Source: Myxococcales bacterium (GTDB taxonomy: Bacteria > Myxococcota > Polyangia > Fen-1088). Taken from it: a DNA stretch of 23,620 bases. Location of the stretch: contig PMCR01000563.1 in NCBI GenBank assembly GCA_003155465.1, positions 1 to 23,620 of the forward strand. Reading direction: 5' to 3'. A program made the position numbers and the translations under genes. Shown here piece after piece: positions 15,477-22,892 of this stretch (positions are counted from its first letter, which is position 1; the number at the start of each line of letters is the position of its first letter). Below the pieces are notes generated by a model. The model saw only the letters and a program-made list of their open reading frames with translations, had not been told where the DNA came from and made no database searches.

Positions 15477-16120
15477 GCTTGGTCGGCCTCCTGTTCAATT
15501 TCAATGATGTCGACGGCCCGCGAATCGACGTATTGGGAAGGCAGCCATGCGTGCCCTTCAATACCCCACGCGGGTCCCCAGCTGTTGCGGGCGACGAATG
15601 CGAGGGCATCGCCGATAGGCGCCATCCCGATGACCAGTACGGCATGGAGCCGCCCATCTTTGCCGCCATCCTCTACGATCATGTGCGACGTTGAATCGGG
15701 AAGGTGAAAGGATCGCGAGATGCGCAACACCAGCACGTGCGCTCGCTTTGCGAGAAGCGCAGCCTCCAAGACCGCACTCGGCGTTCCGTTACGCAATCTC
15801 GACCCGCGAGTCCAGATGGCGGTGAGACCGGAGGGGGGAACCCACGACTCGTCGCGTGCATCCGAGTACGGACACTCCATCTCAGAGGGTTGCCCTTCGA
15901 CGCTGAGCGCCTCCCGGATCCTGACGACGCCCACGCCAGCGCTCAGGCCAACTCCGGAACGCCTTGCGGCGTGGAAGTGGAGATACTCCGGGGAGAGCAG
16001 TTCGTTCCGCCGGGCCGCCAGCATGTGCGCATCACTCACAGCAAAAGCGAGGCACGTTGGACGCGCCCCCTGATCCCGAGCATCCGGCAGTATCGATCGC
16101 ATGTCGATGGCCTCGGTCAT
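15473..16120 (-). CDS. Papain-like (C1 family) cysteine protease, cytoplasmic
   Basis: The start is set at ATG 16120, two bases after the stop of the preceding gene; the frame is open to 16243, but that part lies inside the ImmA gene. The 215-residue product has the papain triad in order: Gln17 and Cys23 in RDQGARPTCLAFAVSDAH, His159 in GRLHAVLVIGM, and Asn179 in FVARNSWGPAWGIEGHAWLP. It has no signal peptide and no pro-domain, so it would be an unprocessed intracellular protease needing outside control. The gene directly upstream encodes a protein with a chagasin-like domain, a known class of inhibitors of this protease family. The overlap with the next gene (ATGA) suggests coupled translation. 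Target proteins are unknown. Confidence 0.87.
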   Translation of the reverse strand: MTEAIDMRSILPDARDQGARPTCLAFAVSDAHMLAARRNELLSPEYLHFHAARRSGVGLSAGVGVVRIREALSVEGQPSEMECPYSDARDESWVPPSGLTAIWTRGSRLRNGTPSAVLEAALLAKRAHVLVLRISRSFHLPDSTSHMIVEDGGKDGRLHAVLVIGMAPIGDALAFVARNSWGPAWGIEGHAWLPSQYVDSRAVDIIEIEQEADQA

Positions 16121-16122
16121 CG

Positions 16123-17133
16123 TCAGTGCAGAACCTGTTGACCGAGGGAAGGACGCGAATGTCGCGGGAGGCCTTCGACCTCGGCGCCGTATGTGGAAAC
16201 GGAGACCGTGACGGACTTGAGCGGGTTCCCTCCGTTTTCCCACGGTCGTCTCTCGAACAGCCCGAGTTGATGAACGCCGGGAGGCGGTCCCTTGAGCACG
16301 AAACGTCGGCGAGCGGGACCGCCAACAGCCGCAGCGTCTTCCGCCTCACAGATGTCTTCGATGATCGTGAAACCTGCCCCCACGAGTGCTTGTGTGTCCC
16401 AGAGATGCCCTGATCCACCGTGCTCAAGAAGAGCCGCTACGAAGAGATCGTGCGGGCCGGCCGCGATAGTGGTGCTGTCGTCGTGCTCATCAAGGACCCA
16501 GACGTCGGCCCAGGGGTCTTCAAGCTGGGTCTCCCCGAGCACCTGCTGCTTGATCTTCTTCGGCGTGACCTCACGCAGGATGTCGACCGTTGCCGCGTCC
16601 AGGACTTTCTGGGCAAGCAAGCCCAAGCAGGTCGCTTCGTAGCTCACTGCCAACCGCAAAGAGAGCTGGTACACTGTCCGCGGATCTCGAAGCTGGTGAG
16701 TCGTCCATCCATGTCGCTTAGCGTGATGGATGTAGAGCCAGCGCGGCATGAGGAACTCCGCGGCGAAGGCATCGGCGGCGACTTCGCGGAGGTCCCTGTT
16801 GGCCGTCTCGCCTGGGAACCGAATCTCTCGGTCCAGGCTTCCTTCGTGCTCGAGCACGAAATGGCCCAGCTCGTGCGCGGCCGTAAAGCGCTGCATGTGA
16901 AGATCACGCCGCGTGGTCACGATGATGCCAGCGCCCGCGGTCGACAGGCGGACACATGCTCCAAGGAGTTTGTCCAAGGGCCGGAACAGTAGCGGGACGC
17001 CAAGCTGCTCAATCGCGCCGAAGACGTCGACCGGACCGTCGTGCTCCTCGACCTTCTCGCGCGTCCGGAAGGCCGTGTGGCTGTCTGTGGCACCCCGGGT
17101 GCCGAGCAGGATGGCGTCGCGGAGAGTGTTCAT
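16123..17133 (-). CDS. ImmA/IrrE metallopeptidase fused to chagasin-like (I42) inhibitor domain
   Basis: The product has 336 residues, and its ATG overlaps the XRE gene stop by four bases (ATGA). Residues about 35-200 are an ImmA/IrrE (M78) zinc peptidase: HELGH at 87-91 in FTAAHELGHFVLEH, with the third ligand Glu117 in REVAADAFAAEFLMP. ImmA enzymes cleave XRE repressors of mobile elements. Residues about 205-315 are beta-rich with the three loops of chagasin-type inhibitors: GGSGHLW (239-245, in the place of NPTTGxxW), GGPARRRFVLKG (271-282, in the place of GxGGxxxW) and RRPWE (295-299, in the place of RPW). I42 proteins block papain-like proteases, and such a protease is encoded next. The domain boundaries are read by eye; the ImmA call is firm, the inhibitor call good but not tested by structure. 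Confidence 0.85.
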   Translation of the reverse strand: MNTLRDAILLGTRGATDSHTAFRTREKVEEHDGPVDVFGAIEQLGVPLLFRPLDKLLGACVRLSTAGAGIIVTTRRDLHMQRFTAAHELGHFVLEHEGSLDREIRFPGETANRDLREVAADAFAAEFLMPRWLYIHHAKRHGWTTHQLRDPRTVYQLSLRLAVSYEATCLGLLAQKVLDAATVDILREVTPKKIKQQVLGETQLEDPWADVWVLDEHDDSTTIAAGPHDLFVAALLEHGGSGHLWDTQALVGAGFTIIEDICEAEDAAAVGGPARRRFVLKGPPPGVHQLGLFERRPWENGGNPLKSVTVSVSTYGAEVEGLPRHSRPSLGQQVLH

Positions 17134-17474
17134 CTTGGCTTACCCGACCCCGGCCGGGTGCGAAGAAACTCGGCAAAGCGAAGGACCTCATCGCAGTCCT
17201 TGTCGGACAACTCGGCCGCTGCTCGCTTCAGCATCTCAAGCTGAGGAGGTTCACCGATGGGATCCTCGCCCATGAAGTAGCTGGCGGGGCGTTGATAGAG
17301 CTTGGCGAGGTTCGCCAGCTCGATCGCATCGACACGGCGGTTGCCGTTCTCGATTTGAGAGATGGCGGGCCGCGGTAGCCCAACCTCCTCTGCGACTTCC
17401 TCTTGCGAAAGGCCCAGGTACTCGCGAGCCGCTCGCAACCGCTCACATAGAATCTTCCTAGCGTCTTCGGACAT
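17130..17474 (-). CDS. XRE-family helix-turn-helix regulator
   Basis: The product has 114 residues from ATG 17474, with GGAG eight bases upstream inside the end of the preceding gene. Residues about 12-68 form a classic Cro/C1-type HTH: LRAAREYLGLSQEEVAEEVG, LPRPAISQIENGNRRVDAIE, LANLAKLY. The rest (residues 70-114) is helical and ends in DEVLRFAEFLRTRPG. XRE-ImmA neighbours are a well-known repressor/anti-repressor pair in integrative elements and defence loci; the four-base overlap with the ImmA gene fits that. Its likely site is the pair of direct repeats at the promoter of this operon. Confidence 0.92.
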   Translation of the reverse strand: MSEDARKILCERLRAAREYLGLSQEEVAEEVGLPRPAISQIENGNRRVDAIELANLAKLYQRPASYFMGEDPIGEPPQLEMLKRAAAELSDKDCDEVLRFAEFLRTRPGSGKPR

Positions 17475-17838
17475 TTATCGACTCCACAGTGGCATCGGCA
17501 ACATGCTGTCGTGCAGCAGGCGCCGTCGATGGGCAGGCCGCTCGCAGCTTCGGAAGCAGGTCGTTCGCGAGATCGTCGAACGAGGCATACCCCCCCTGCA
17601 TAATCATTTTCGGATCGAGATCGGCGCCCATAAACTTCCGGATGACCGGCGATGCTTTCACAACGGCCTTCGAGTCGATCTCCGGCATGCCCTCCCAGAC
17701 TGCCGCGGTTCCCGCGACGGCGGCGTCGAAGCTCTGCGCCTCTTCCTTCCACCACTCTTGGAGGGCTGCGCGAAGCTGCGCCTCGATCGCGTCGAACTTC
17801 CTCTTCGTGATGGTGGAAATCTCTGTTTTTTTCGCCAT
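17458..17838 (-). CDS. Small protein of unknown function, first gene of operon
   Basis: The product has 126 residues from ATG 17838, preceded by ACAGAGG. It is largely helical: a basic start (MAKKTEISTITKRK), an amphipathic stretch FDAIEAQLRAALQEWWKEEA, then MPEIDSKAVVKASPVIRKFM and PKMIMQGGYASFDDLANDLL. The last 25 residues are polar and probably disordered. It has no membrane segment and no motif I recognise. It overlaps the XRE gene by 17 bases and is the promoter-proximal gene of the operon leading to the metallopeptidase, the cysteine protease and the TS proteins. Position suggests an antitoxin, adaptor or sensor, but that is only inference. Confidence 0.7.
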   Translation of the reverse strand: MAKKTEISTITKRKFDAIEAQLRAALQEWWKEEAQSFDAAVAGTAAVWEGMPEIDSKAVVKASPVIRKFMGADLDPKMIMQGGYASFDDLANDLLPKLRAACPSTAPAARQHVADATVESINVRRR

Positions 17839-17847
17839 CGGCGCCTC

Positions 17848-17887
17848 TGTTCGATTTTCTTACAAAATAGGCCTACAGTGTTCGATT
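17848..17887 (-). promoter_or_regulatory. Two 9-bp direct repeats, candidate XRE operator
   Basis: AATCGAACA (minus strand) occurs at 17887-17879 and again at 17856-17848, 31 bases apart or about three helical turns. The first copy adjoins the -35 hexamer inside the spacer; the second lies at the expected transcription start. Binding by the XRE protein encoded in the operon would block the promoter. The sites are exact; the binding protein is inferred. Confidence 0.55.
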
Positions 17888-17892
17888 GTCAA
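17864..17892 (-). promoter_or_regulatory. Sigma70-type promoter of the six-gene operon
   Basis: On the minus strand TTGACA (17892-17887) is followed by a 17-base spacer and TATTTT (17869-17864). This is the best promoter seen in the window, placed 26 bases before the ATG of the first operon gene. The region is markedly AT-richer than its surroundings. Confidence 0.75.
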
Positions 17893-17926
17893 ACGTTGCG
17901 AGACTGATATGCGCAAGTGGCTGGAA

Positions 17927-18592
17927 TCATGGGAGATGTTGCAGGAATGCTAGTACAGCTATCCATCCTCCCGTGACTTGGAAGATGCCCTCGGTGCCGG
18001 CGACGATCATAGACTCCGGCGCGCAGACCGTGAACGCGTTCCTCGGGTGAAACGTCACCTCAACCTGGTCCCAGTCGAGACGCGCACGGCTGATTGGAAA
18101 CTGGAGCTTGAAGAACGCTTCCTTCGCCGCCAGGAACAGCGTTCCCGGCGATTGGCATGTGGCCTGGAAAGCCACCACTTGGGAGCGCTCTCGTGGCGTA
18201 GGACAAACGCGACGGACAATCTCGTTCTCGTCCTGTTCCACAAAGTCAACCTCGAGGTCCACACCAACGCCATCGAAGAGGGATGCGCTTCCGACGGCGA
18301 TCATGCAGTTCTGCCGTTTGTGGCTGATGCTGCCGACTGTGCCCGACGGCCAAGCGGGTGCGCCTTCCCTATCGAACAAGATGGGGACTGCGGCAACGCC
18401 CAACCGTCCAAGCGCGCGTCTCGCGCAGGCACGACCAAGCGCGAACTGCGCGAGACGGTGCGGAGCCCATCCCTCCGTCGCTGCTCTCTCTTCTGGGAAC
18501 AGCTCGCCAGGCGCATCGCCGACGCCGAACTCGACGACGAGCCCAGGTGGGATGAAGAGCCCGAGTTGTTGGCATAGGGCGCCGAGGCTCAC
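17927..18592 (-). CDS. 4'-phosphopantetheinyl transferase (Sfp/EntD type)
   Basis: The product has 221 residues from GTG 18592, three bases after the stop of the preceding gene, with AAAGGCGAG upstream. The family motifs are in order: RACARRALGRLG (residues 54-65), PSGTVGSISHKRQ (82-94), GVGVDLEV (108-115, with the Mg-binding Asp112 and Glu114) and FLAAKEAFFKLQFP (153-166). The enzyme moves phosphopantetheine from coenzyme A to a serine of a carrier protein. No carrier protein, polyketide or peptide synthetase gene is in the window. Its position as the last gene of an IetAS-type defence operon is unexpected. It may activate a carrier encoded elsewhere or use a different substrate. All motif residues needed for activity appear present. 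Confidence 0.9.
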   Translation of the reverse strand: MSLGALCQQLGLFIPPGLVVEFGVGDAPGELFPEERAATEGWAPHRLAQFALGRACARRALGRLGVAAVPILFDREGAPAWPSGTVGSISHKRQNCMIAVGSASLFDGVGVDLEVDFVEQDENEIVRRVCPTPRERSQVVAFQATCQSPGTLFLAAKEAFFKLQFPISRARLDWDQVEVTFHPRNAFTVCAPESMIVAGTEGIFQVTGGWIAVLAFLQHLP

Positions 18593-18595
18593 CCC

Positions 18596-19075
18596 CTACT
18601 CGCCTTTCAGTTCGTTCTCGATCCCCAGTTCCCGCAGAGCCACCCTGGTCTCCTCCACCTTCTGGGTGGACAGGCCATCGGGCGGTGCGACCTCGACATA
18701 AAGGGTGAGCTTGAGCCCGGCACCCGTGGAGAACTTCGAGAGAACCTTCGTGTCGAAGTTCATCCACTTCTGCGGCGGGACATCTCCCTTCCATATGATG
18801 CGTAGAACCGTGCCGGCGCCGACGGGCTTGGGTGACGCCGACACAGGCGGCCGTGGGGCGGCCGTCGTGCCGGTCGATGTTAGACCGCCAGGCCCTGGCG
18901 CGGGGCCTGGCGGAACCGGACCGGCGGTGGGAGACGGCGCGACCTTGCCGGCCTTGTAGGCCCCGTCGACGTCCTTCTGGATCAAGAAGGTCTCTTCGGA
19001 TATCTCCGCGTCGCTTGCCGCGATCGAAGTCCGCCAGTGGGCGACACCAACCGACGGCGATGCGGCATCAGTCAC
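18596..19075 (-). CDS. Protein matching the C-terminal tail of DUF499 ATPases
   Basis: A GTG at 19075, overlapping the subtilase stop by eight bases, would give 159 residues; the longer frame to 19129 is subtilase shadow. Residues about 20-45 read SDAEISEETFLIQKDVDGAY, then comes a long Pro/Gly/Thr linker (about 48-82), then LRIIWKGDVPPQKWMNFDTK, VLSKFSTGAGLKLTLYVEVA and KVEETRVALRELG. The last block is, from memory, the characteristic ending of DUF499 (Swt1-like) anti-phage ATPases. No ATPase part is present. It is either a stand-alone tail domain working with IetAS or the relic of a lost DUF499 gene. The overlaps with both neighbours favour a translated gene. Confidence 0.55.
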   Translation of the reverse strand: MTDAASPSVGVAHWRTSIAASDAEISEETFLIQKDVDGAYKAGKVAPSPTAGPVPPGPAPGPGGLTSTGTTAAPRPPVSASPKPVGAGTVLRIIWKGDVPPQKWMNFDTKVLSKFSTGAGLKLTLYVEVAPPDGLSTQKVEETRVALRELGIENELKGE

Positions 19076-21587
19076 GGGCGATTTCCGTGGTGACCGTCGC
19101 CAAGTTCTCGATGGCGTGATACAGGTCAATTTCCTGGTCCGGCGTTTCGATGCTGATGACCAAGCTGTACCGGGCTTTGTTCTCCAGCCTGCCCAAGTGG
19201 GGACGTTCTCGCCACCAACCGGTCACGGGGTAGACGGCCACGTGGCCGCAGTCAGCCAAATCGGCAGCTATGCCTTCCCAGCAGTCGGAGTGGATCGAAC
19301 CGTGCGTCTGACCATTGGGACCGACTACCCAATTCTGCTCTTCTGCCTCAGTCTCTGGGCGTCCCTCATCCTCGTCCCACGCCGCACGGGAGCATCTCTT
19401 GAGGAAAGCTTCGATTCTTTCGCCGGGGCGCTTCACCTTGAAACGGAGTCCGTGGGACTGAAAGCGGAACTTCCGTCCCCACCCCATTCGGCCTGGACTC
19501 GGCTGAATGAAGTAGGAGAGCGTCACGCGCATGGTGACAGGCGTTTCGCCCAGGTCCTGCAGCAACGCCATCGGCCACGGCAGTCCGTGGACGTGCATCT
19601 CTTTGGTTTTGATTCTGTAGCCGTCCTTCGTCTTCGCCCTCTCGAAGGGCTGAAGCTCTCCCTCATACACAAGCGTGGCCGCGTTCTCGGCGCTGTGGAT
19701 AGCCCGGCGCAGGTCTGGGGCGCCGTAGCCGTAGCAGCGAAGCCGCTTCTGGACGTCCGCCTTGGACCTGCCGGGGAACCGTTCGAGCATCGCAGGCGTC
19801 CACCTCGCGGAATGCACCATCAGCGCACGCACCGTTTCCGGCCAAAGCTTCGGGTAGTGGCTCCAGATGAGCGCGGCCATCCGGGCGGCGGCCGCTGTCG
19901 CGGCGCTCGTGTCGCGGGTTACCGTCAGCAAACGACCTGTCGGATCCATGATTGTCGTAAGAAGGGATAGGTCGGCGCACGAAGACCGGTCCGTGCCCTT
20001 CTGAATGTAGTTGCCGCCTTCCATCACGAGGTCTGGCTTGATCGGCCAGCCAGCCTGGTCTTGCCAGCCCTGCGAAGTTCTGCTGGTCGGTGACAAATCG
20101 CCTGCCGGCGCTATGGGATTCCATCCGACCAGGTCCGGGTCGGTGATACTCACGAGATCGGTAGAGCCACCGACGGTCACGGCGTTCCACGCCTGCGAGG
20201 GGTCTTGGATGCCGGCACGCTGACAGTTCCAGTCGGGGTAGACGTATGCGGAGTCATCAAGCACCGCACAGTAGTTTCCCGCGCTGATGCACATCAGCTT
20301 TGGGTTTTCATCCAGTTCACCAGCGCACATCTGGTCGACGGCAGCCGACCAGGAAGATGGCAAGCCATGATCCCTGTCGTCGTCGGTCGTGACTGCCATG
20401 CAGACAGCCCGCTTCCGCCGCGGGGCTGAGATTTCGGCTCTCGCTACGGCCTGCTGGGTAACGGCTCCGTAGACATCAGGCGAGTTTGCGCCAGGTGGCG
20501 GTGGGAGCAGTTTGACGGATTCAAGTTGGTGTTGGAGCTGAACGGGGCCTTTGCTGGTGAGCACGTCCGTCAAGCATCGATAGAGTGCGACGCCCGCCAT
20601 GCGCGTGCCATGTTGACAAGGGTCGTGATCCGCCGCCCCCCATTTCGGATCGACGGCTTGCCAGTCGCTGGGAGTAAGCGCGGGTGCAAGCAACGGGTGG
20701 CCCCGATTGACGCCCGTGTCGAGCAAACACACGGCGGGAGCATCCGAGGCCGCTGGCTGCAGTCGGCCGGCCAAATCGTCGACGAACTCCCGCTGGTCGC
20801 GGGCTGCCAGGTCGATGTACGCGGTTGGGACTTCCTTGGCGTAGCGAAGCTCAGCGGTCGACGCAAGCATGTCGATCGACGCGCCCAACTGATTCGCGGT
20901 GCCGTGCACGAGGACGACCACTCGCTCCGGAAAGTGAACGAATCGGTTGCTGACAATGAGCCGCGCAGTGCGCGCGAAAGTTTGCAGTCGCTCGTAGGTA
21001 GTCTCTGGTTTCTCGCCACCGCGCCGCGCCCACAGTTCCCACCAAATCGCTTGGTCAGGTTTAGGATAGAGCTTGGGATCGTCCTGCCACAGGTCGGCGA
21101 CGGCGAGCAGCCGCATAGACGCAATCGATTCGACCAGCTTCTGATTCTTGGGCCGGCCCCTTGTCGTCCCATCCTTCAGCTCGCGCCTGGAATCCTCCTT
21201 CTCGTATCGCTCGATCATCCGCAACAGGTTGACGATCTTATCGCGACGAACGAACAGGGCTGCCGTCGCTACTCCGTCGACAACCTTGACGCTGAGCAGG
21301 TCGATCCCCTCGCGCTTCCTTTCCAAACTTTCCAGGGGCAGCTCGTAGCCAGGATCGCTCCGGATCGTGATGGGAACGCCGTCTGTTTCATCCGCGGTCG
21401 CAGGCTGCTGCTTGCGGAAGGCGCCCACCTCGGCCTCGGCTTGGCGCAAGTCGGCAGCGAGCCGCTTTGCGTGCGGGACGCGGTCACGGGGCGGAAGTCT
21501 GAACTGCGATGATCCACCACCGCCAGCATACGTATATGGATGCGAAGAAGCGGTACCCTCAAGTCGCAGATGGGAAAGGTCGCTCAT
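19068..21587 (-). CDS. ietS: Subtilisin-like serine protease, IetS-like
   Basis: The product has 839 residues, and its ATG overlaps the ATPase stop by four bases. The S8 catalytic residues are visible: Asp290 in AVCLLDTGVNRGHPLL, His326 in CQHGTRMAGVAL, the oxyanion Asn437 in CISAGNY, and Ser561 in TRDTSAATAAAARMAALI. A 280-residue N-terminal region without a signal peptide precedes the protease domain, and about 250 residues follow, including a beta-rich part (TMRVTLSYFIQPSP, YSLVISIETPD). The lack of a secretion signal means cytoplasmic action. An AAA+ ATPase followed by a large S8 protease is the make-up of IetAS, first found as a plasmid exclusion locus and later shown to protect against phage. 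The ATPase is thought to control the protease. Confidence 0.88.
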   Translation of the reverse strand: MSDLSHLRLEGTASSHPYTYAGGGGSSQFRLPPRDRVPHAKRLAADLRQAEAEVGAFRKQQPATADETDGVPITIRSDPGYELPLESLERKREGIDLLSVKVVDGVATAALFVRRDKIVNLLRMIERYEKEDSRRELKDGTTRGRPKNQKLVESIASMRLLAVADLWQDDPKLYPKPDQAIWWELWARRGGEKPETTYERLQTFARTARLIVSNRFVHFPERVVVLVHGTANQLGASIDMLASTAELRYAKEVPTAYIDLAARDQREFVDDLAGRLQPAASDAPAVCLLDTGVNRGHPLLAPALTPSDWQAVDPKWGAADHDPCQHGTRMAGVALYRCLTDVLTSKGPVQLQHQLESVKLLPPPPGANSPDVYGAVTQQAVARAEISAPRRKRAVCMAVTTDDDRDHGLPSSWSAAVDQMCAGELDENPKLMCISAGNYCAVLDDSAYVYPDWNCQRAGIQDPSQAWNAVTVGGSTDLVSITDPDLVGWNPIAPAGDLSPTSRTSQGWQDQAGWPIKPDLVMEGGNYIQKGTDRSSCADLSLLTTIMDPTGRLLTVTRDTSAATAAAARMAALIWSHYPKLWPETVRALMVHSARWTPAMLERFPGRSKADVQKRLRCYGYGAPDLRRAIHSAENAATLVYEGELQPFERAKTKDGYRIKTKEMHVHGLPWPMALLQDLGETPVTMRVTLSYFIQPSPGRMGWGRKFRFQSHGLRFKVKRPGERIEAFLKRCSRAAWDEDEGRPETEAEEQNWVVGPNGQTHGSIHSDCWEGIAADLADCGHVAVYPVTGWWRERPHLGRLENKARYSLVISIETPDQEIDLYHAIENLATVTTEIARD

Positions 21588-22597
21588 TCGTCATGTCTTC
21601 CCGTCGCCTCCGGCCGTTTGCGCTTGGTCATGCGCCCGCGGCGGACCAGGCTTCGTTGAAATACGGAGGTGTCGATGTCCAAACGGCCCGCGAGCACAGC
21701 ATCTCGCGCGGCCTCCTCGCAGGCCCGCGCGATCTCGGCGTGGCTGAGCGTTCCGAATGCGGCCGACAGCTTCTTCCAGTTGACGCCACCCAGGTCGAAG
21801 TGGCTCAGGCGGTTCTCGACCAGCGCACGTGCCATTGCCCGCGTCGGACGGCGGTACTCGATCACATCATCGAACCGACGGAACAACGCCTCGTCGAGCA
21901 TGCCGACGAAGTTGGTCGCGGCGATGATGATGCTCTCGGATTCGTCGCGCTCCAGAAATTGGAGAAACGAGTTGAGCACGCGGCGAATCTCACCCACGTC
22001 GTTTCGGATACCCCGCTCCGCCCCCAACGCATCGAATTCGTCGAAGAGATAGACGCCCCGCGTTTGCCCCATGGCCTCGAACACGAGATGGAGCTTGGCT
22101 GCCGTCTCGCCCATGAACTTTGTGATCAATGTGTGCAGCTGCACGAACAGGAGTGGCAACCCGCACTCGCCAGCGATCGCTGATGCGGACATCGTCTTCC
22201 CACACCCAGGTGGTCCGACCAGCAACAGCTTCCGCTTCGGGGACAGCCCGTGCGACCGCAGAAGGTCGCGCTGATGGGACTGACGGACGACCTCGGTTAG
22301 GTGGTGCGACACCTCCACATCCAGAACCATGTCGGACAGCCTGGTGCTGGGATAGCTGGCCGACACTAGGCCGGCCAATTCTCCGACAGGACGCGCAATC
22401 GGCACAGCCCGAGGCGACGACACCGGCGCCTGGGCGTGGCGGGCCTTGTCGATCAGGTCGCGGAGTTCTGTGGCGATTTGGCCGTGCCCCTGGCGCGCCG
22501 AATGGGCGGCAATCTGCAGCGCCACGGCACGAAAGTGCTCTTCATCGCCAGCCGCGTGGCTGCGAAGCAAAGCCTTTAATTGTTCGGCCGTGGCCAA
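21584..22597 (-). CDS. ietA: AAA+ ATPase, IetA-like
   Basis: The product has 337 residues starting at TTG 22597, chosen because GAAGGAG lies seven bases upstream. An N-terminal helical part (1-85) is followed by a classic AAA+ module: Walker A GPPGCGKT (128-135), the pore-loop-like KFMGETAAKL (160-169), Walker B GVYLFDEFDALG (181-192), sensor 1 IIIAATNF and the arginine finger in ALFRRFDD. The lid region ends near residue 310, and the basic tail is RRGRMTKRKRPEATGRHDE. The relatives closest in memory are ATPases paired with S8 proteases. It heads a four-gene operon and is divergent from the DUF499 gene. ATP-driven remodelling of phage proteins or gating of the protease is inferred. Confidence 0.88.
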   Translation of the reverse strand: MATAEQLKALLRSHAAGDEEHFRAVALQIAAHSARQGHGQIATELRDLIDKARHAQAPVSSPRAVPIARPVGELAGLVSASYPSTRLSDMVLDVEVSHHLTEVVRQSHQRDLLRSHGLSPKRKLLLVGPPGCGKTMSASAIAGECGLPLLFVQLHTLITKFMGETAAKLHLVFEAMGQTRGVYLFDEFDALGAERGIRNDVGEIRRVLNSFLQFLERDESESIIIAATNFVGMLDEALFRRFDDVIEYRRPTRAMARALVENRLSHFDLGGVNWKKLSAAFGTLSHAEIARACEEAARDAVLAGRLDIDTSVFQRSLVRRGRMTKRKRPEATGRHDE

Positions 22598-22892
22598 GAC
22601 ATTCTCCTTCGGTGAGAGATCGTGGCGATCTTACCCCGAACTCGCTGGACCATCCTAGTTCACAGGCCAGCCATACTCCATTTTTCCGGTCGACAACGTC
22701 CCTTGATCATTCCTCGCCGATCGGGACGAATCAATCTCCCCAGCGACCAAGATCGGCGTTTCCTTCGTTCGCGGCTTGGACAATCCATTCTCCATGCGTT
22801 CCGATCCATTTTGGCCCAGGCCTGGTCCGTCCAGGGTACAATCGCCGCCGCGCGGCTCGGCCCTCACCCTCTTCCGGACTCATGGAGACGTG
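22598..22892. other. Divergent promoter region between ietA and the DUF499 gene
   Basis: No gene is seen in these 295 bases. Toward ietA there is a TAAGAT -10-like hexamer (minus strand, 22633-22628) with no good -35. Toward the DUF499 gene there is TACAAT at 22837-22842 with a TTGGCC at 22811-22816 that is too far (20 bases) for a standard pair. A palindrome CCAGGCCTGG lies near 22816-22825, and TTGAT (22703-22707) and ATCAA (22730-22734) form an imperfect inverted pair. Confidence 0.45.
22617..22631. promoter_or_regulatory. Perfect 6-bp inverted repeat in the ietA leader
   Basis: AGATCG-TGG-CGATCT is a perfect inverted repeat just upstream of the GAAGGAG ribosome site and overlapping the TAAGAT -10-like hexamer. 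It could be an operator or a small hairpin in the leader. Confidence 0.4.

Noticed and set aside
17458..17838. Considered the 126-residue protein as the carrier protein for the nearby PPTase
   Set aside because: No DSL-type attachment serine in a four-helix context was seen; GGYASFDDLA is only a superficial match, and the gene belongs to a different operon.
20526..21512. Plus-strand 328-codon frame opposite ietS
   Set aside because: Antisense shadow of the subtilase gene, with no motif and no ribosome site.
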